Source: Hahella sp. (GTDB lineage: Bacteria > Pseudomonadota > Gammaproteobacteria > Pseudomonadales > Oleiphilaceae). Taken from it: a stretch of DNA of 64,000 nucleotides. Location: positions 186,001-250,000 of the forward strand of contig JANQMN010000004.1 of NCBI GenBank assembly GCA_028280065.1, written 5' to 3'. This document shows, piece by piece, positions 61,765 through 64,000 of the stretch. The notes beneath the pieces are model-generated. The model made no database searches. It was given only the letters and a program-made list of their open reading frames with translations, and had not been told where the DNA came from. How positions within the stretch are numbered: position 1 is the first letter of the stretch; each line of letters begins with the position of its first letter. Both the position numbers and the translations under genes were made by a program.

Positions 61765-62406
61765 ATGAAAAATTTAGTAGTACGATCCTTTGTATTAATG
61801 GTAGCGCTATACTTCAGCCCTTTGACCACTGCTGGAGTTATCACCTTTGACAATAGGGCGGAGTTTGAAGCGTATGTAAACGAATACTTCGTGGATGACC
61901 TGGAAGGTATCCGTGAAGGAGATGTAGGCCCCGTCGGAAGACCAGGCTTTGACCTAGCGTATAGCTGGGACTTCGATTACTGGGGCTGTGCGGACAACTT
62001 TTTCTGCGGTTCGAATCCCGCCAATCCATTCACACTGGATCAAACTAATGACTGGATATGGGCTTACTACGGCGGTATGTTTACATTTGAACAAGGGATC
62101 ACGGCGTTTGGATTTGATTTCGTCAACCCGGAGTCAGATTCCACCAATGGCCCTGTTGTCTTAAATTCCCTTTCAAGCTCCTTGACTGCAAACGGCTCAT
62201 TTTTCGGCATAGCTTCAGCAACCGGCGATTTTCTGGATACTGTGCAACTCGATTTTCCCGAAGGGTATTTAGGCTTAGACAATATCACTATGTCGACGAC
62301 GTCTAATGGCATCCAAGTGTCTGAACCACCGGCAGTTGTTCTTTTTGTATTGGCTGTCTCAGGTTTATTTTGGTTCAGAAAATTCTATCGGAAGCAGCAA
62401 AACTAA
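61765..62406 (+). CDS. PEP-CTERM-like sorted exoprotein
   Basis: The 213-residue product has a signal peptide (ending about TTAG), a beta-rich body with Trp-rich and Asp-rich segments (WDFDYWGCADNFFCG) and a C-terminal triad of short Pro-rich motif, transmembrane helix and basic tail: SEPPAVVLFVLAVSGLFWF then RKFYRKQQ. This is the PEP-CTERM pattern, though with EPP in place of the usual PEP. Such proteins are sorted by an exosortase and end up in extracellular matrix. No exosortase gene lies in the window. An in-frame GTG three codons upstream is an alternative start. Confidence 0.8.
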   Translation: MKNLVVRSFVLMVALYFSPLTTAGVITFDNRAEFEAYVNEYFVDDLEGIREGDVGPVGRPGFDLAYSWDFDYWGCADNFFCGSNPANPFTLDQTNDWIWAYYGGMFTFEQGITAFGFDFVNPESDSTNGPVVLNSLSSSLTANGSFFGIASATGDFLDTVQLDFPEGYLGLDNITMSTTSNGIQVSEPPAVVLFVLAVSGLFWFRKFYRKQQN

Positions 62407-62431
62407 ACGTGAATCCTTACTACCCTTAATC

Positions 62432-62455
62432 AGGCTCAGGCAGCAAAGCCTTTTT
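62432..62455 (+). terminator. probable weak terminator between PEP-CTERM-like gene and pilin
   Basis: AGGCT (62432-62436) and AGCCT (62447-62451) with a 10-nt loop are followed by TTTT. The stem is short, but the position between two convergent genes supports a transcription end. Confidence 0.4.
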
Positions 62456-62457
62456 GA

Positions 62458-62907
62458 TCAGCACTCCCCACTTGCCGGAGGGGTAGTAACGACAAGAGTG
62501 GCAGGGCTTGTTGAGGTAGATGCCTGCGTATAAGTGGCGAGGCAGGTGCCTACCGCGATAGTGGAGGTCGTCGGTGACGCATTGGCCGTAAATGCTATTT
62601 CAGTTCCAGAAAACTGTGCGGCATCGCCCAGCGAAGCACGAGTGGGGTAACCATATCGGGTATCGATAGCGGTCCCTTCCAAACTGACTTGCCCGCTCAC
62701 CAGGGTTGTTTCGTTTTCTATCAATGACTGCGCATGCACGATGTCGATAGCCGAACGCGCGGCCCCAACCGCCCCGCTAAAAACGGCGGCCCTGGCATTA
62801 CCGGCCAGATCTGCAAATTTCGGCAACGCAAATGCTGCCAACACACCCAAAATAACGATCACCATAACCAGTTCAATTAAGGTAAAACCGGTTTGTCTTC
62901 TACTCAT
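62458..62907 (-). CDS. type IV pilin-like protein (MshA-type)
   Basis: GGAGG with a 9-nt spacer marks the ATG. The 149-residue product has a short basic leader and the prepilin cleavage and methylation site G-FTLIELVMVIVILGVLAAFA, with Glu at +5, then a helix ALPKFADLAGNARAAVF typical of MSHA major pilin. Two cysteines near the C-terminus (GTCLATY and SGEC) probably form the D-loop disulfide. It is likely processed by a prepilin peptidase and assembled into a type IV pilus. It lies downstream of the MshQ-like gene. Confidence 0.88.
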   Translation of the reverse strand: MSRRQTGFTLIELVMVIVILGVLAAFALPKFADLAGNARAAVFSGAVGAARSAIDIVHAQSLIENETTLVSGQVSLEGTAIDTRYGYPTRASLGDAAQFSGTEIAFTANASPTTSTIAVGTCLATYTQASTSTSPATLVVTTPPASGEC

Positions 62908-62964
62908 AACTATAAACCTCCACGACCCCGACTTCCTCATGGCGCATCAGCATTTGAAATCCCA

Positions 62965-64000
62965 CTAATTCACTATCTCCCGCCAATAGATGATCCGGTC
63001 ATGCCCACGGTATTGACCGAATGTTGCTTGGGCTTTCGGTGAATCAACCGTGGCATCGCCGTCCCAATCAAAGTCCAACCAGGCGGGAACATCCAACTCA
63101 ACGTTCACCGAACCTTCATTGGTATTTCCCGGCGCGGTTAGTTCCAATAACTCTGTCTGCCCGCCGCTGAGGGTCGCCGAGCCACTGGTGCTGCCGTCCA
63201 CCTCTACTTCCGTTTCACCGGCATCAAGATTATCGGTAAAGTCTGCTAACGTGGTTGTCGTGGCCTCGACAACCGTACAGGTATCCGCCGTATTAAGCTG
63301 CCAGGCAGCGCCGTCCCAATACTCGACACTGATGGGCATGATCAGGTTTTCGACTTCCGGACCAAAGGCGTTTTCGAAGCGCAGGCGACCGTAACGGATT
63401 TCCGAACCTAAGATGTTCTCAATACTCAATCCGTCTTCACAAACAGAAGCGGCATTGGTTTGGAAACAGGCATCGCCATCCGTTAGCACCTCTTTCGCCA
63501 AATTAAGCGTAATGTCAGTATTAAAAGGTCCATCAGCGGCAATTGGAGAAGTATTTGCTCGATCATACGAAAAGCTGGTGTCATTAATGGTTACTGTCCC
63601 TTCTCCATCATAAGTTGTACCAAAACTTATCGATGCATCCTGCCCTACAAAATTAAGCACTGGGGCTGCACCGGCATTATCCGTATAGCTTCGTCCATCC
63701 TGCACCGCGATATTCATAAATAGGAAGAAATCGCCATCGTAGTTTAAGGTAGGCAGATCGAGTGCATTCATCCCTTTCACGGTGATTATTGGTTTAGTGT
63801 TGTAGTTAAAGGATTGGCTCTGATAAGCGAAAGTCCAGCTACTCGGCGGCGGGCAGCCTGATGGAGCAGCAAACGACGGGGAGTTTACGCTCATAGACAA
63901 GTAGGCAGGGAAAAATCGGCCAATGTTGATTGCTGTAGTTGAATCGACAGTCCTACCAAAATATGCGGGAGGAGAAGCGGTTAAGCTAAATACACCTACT
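62965..64000 (-). CDS. mshQ: MshQ-like protein (DUF6701), C-terminal part
   Basis: The frame stays open to the window end, so the gene starts outside and at least 344 residues are present. The upstream residues read IGRFFPAYLSMSVN, and the C-terminus has DFDWDGDATVDSPKAQATFG then YRGHDRIIYWREIVN, the typical end of MSHA biogenesis protein MshQ. It is a long surface-exposed or pilus-associated adhesin-like protein. Cysteine-rich segments (DACFQTNAASVCED) are visible. The MSHA operon should continue upstream. Confidence 0.88.
   Translation of the reverse strand, partial: VGVFSLTASPPAYFGRTVDSTTAINIGRFFPAYLSMSVNSPSFAAPSGCPPPSSWTFAYQSQSFNYNTKPIITVKGMNALDLPTLNYDGDFFLFMNIAVQDGRSYTDNAGAAPVLNFVGQDASISFGTTYDGEGTVTINDTSFSYDRANTSPIAADGPFNTDITLNLAKEVLTDGDACFQTNAASVCEDGLSIENILGSEIRYGRLRFENAFGPEVENLIMPISVEYWDGAAWQLNTADTCTVVEATTTTLADFTDNLDAGETEVEVDGSTSGSATLSGGQTELLELTAPGNTNEGSVNVELDVPAWLDFDWDGDATVDSPKAQATFGQYRGHDRIIYWREIVN

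Overview
The window looks like chromosomal DNA of a free-living, probably marine or aquatic gammaproteobacterium. Pointers are the back-to-back ppk1 and hemB genes (a Pseudomonadales/Oceanospirillales-type arrangement), a magnesium-type HemB, MltA, an MSHA-pilus locus (MshQ-like protein plus MshA-like pilin), the DUF2339-DUF3999 pair, ChaC, PPK2 and a dense set of c-di-GMP and Ser/Thr-kinase signalling genes. Base composition is balanced throughout. No rRNA, tRNA, IS element or CRISPR array is visible. I cannot name the genus.

Layout. 1-3.6 kb: 3' end of a FemAB/GNAT-like gene, very small ORFs, a membrane diguanylate cyclase, a GyrI-like domain protein and a membrane-anchored protein. 3.7-9 kb: two GNATs, a three-gene unit (unknown protein, GMC oxidoreductase, lipoprotein) and a secreted coiled-coil protein. 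9-13.4 kb: GST-like protein, winged-helix protein, a short NTAQ1-like ORF, mltA, ppk2 and chaC. 13.4-18.7 kb: a chaperone operon DUF2760-Hsp70-Hsp70(C-terminally extended). 19-23.5 kb: a TPP lyase close to human ILVBL/HACL2, then a GCS2 carboxylate-amine ligase and an AstE/AspA-type zinc hydrolase. 23.5-29.3 kb: cupredoxin and DUF2339/DUF3999. 29.4-36.8 kb: VOC protein, hotdog-fold protein, hipBA with a readable promoter, S9 peptidase, GNAT, SRPBCC, DUF2059. 37.2-41.7 kb: a very large P-type ATPase. 41.8-44.5 kb: an accessory-looking stretch with two GNATs flanked by attC-like cores, a lipoprotein behind a tandem-repeat promoter and an antitoxin-like remnant. 44.5-51.9 kb: atypical pyruvate kinase, ppk1, hemB and a TVP38/TMEM64-flavoprotein fusion. 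51.9-61.6 kb: signalling block. 61.8-64 kb: PEP-CTERM-like protein, pilin and the C-terminal part of an MshQ-like protein that runs off the window.

How the genes work together. The most system-like stretch is 51.9-61.6 kb. A kinase-phosphatase-FHA operon diverges from a co-directional run: response regulator (REC-DUF3369-GGDEF-EAL with degenerate GGDQF), ABC-type solute-binding lipoprotein, transmembrane histidine kinase, FHA-GGDEF diguanylate cyclase. No ABC permease or ATPase is present, so the binding protein may be a ligand sensor for the kinase, with a c-di-GMP phosphodiesterase and cyclase as outputs and FHA domains linking the Ser/Thr-phosphorylation arm. The second notable item is the P-type ATPase, whose long N-terminal half looks like a degenerate copy of its own catalytic half. 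Both PPK1 and PPK2 lie in the window, as do several glutathione or gamma-glutamyl related genes (GST, ChaC, GCS2), but they are not in shared operons.
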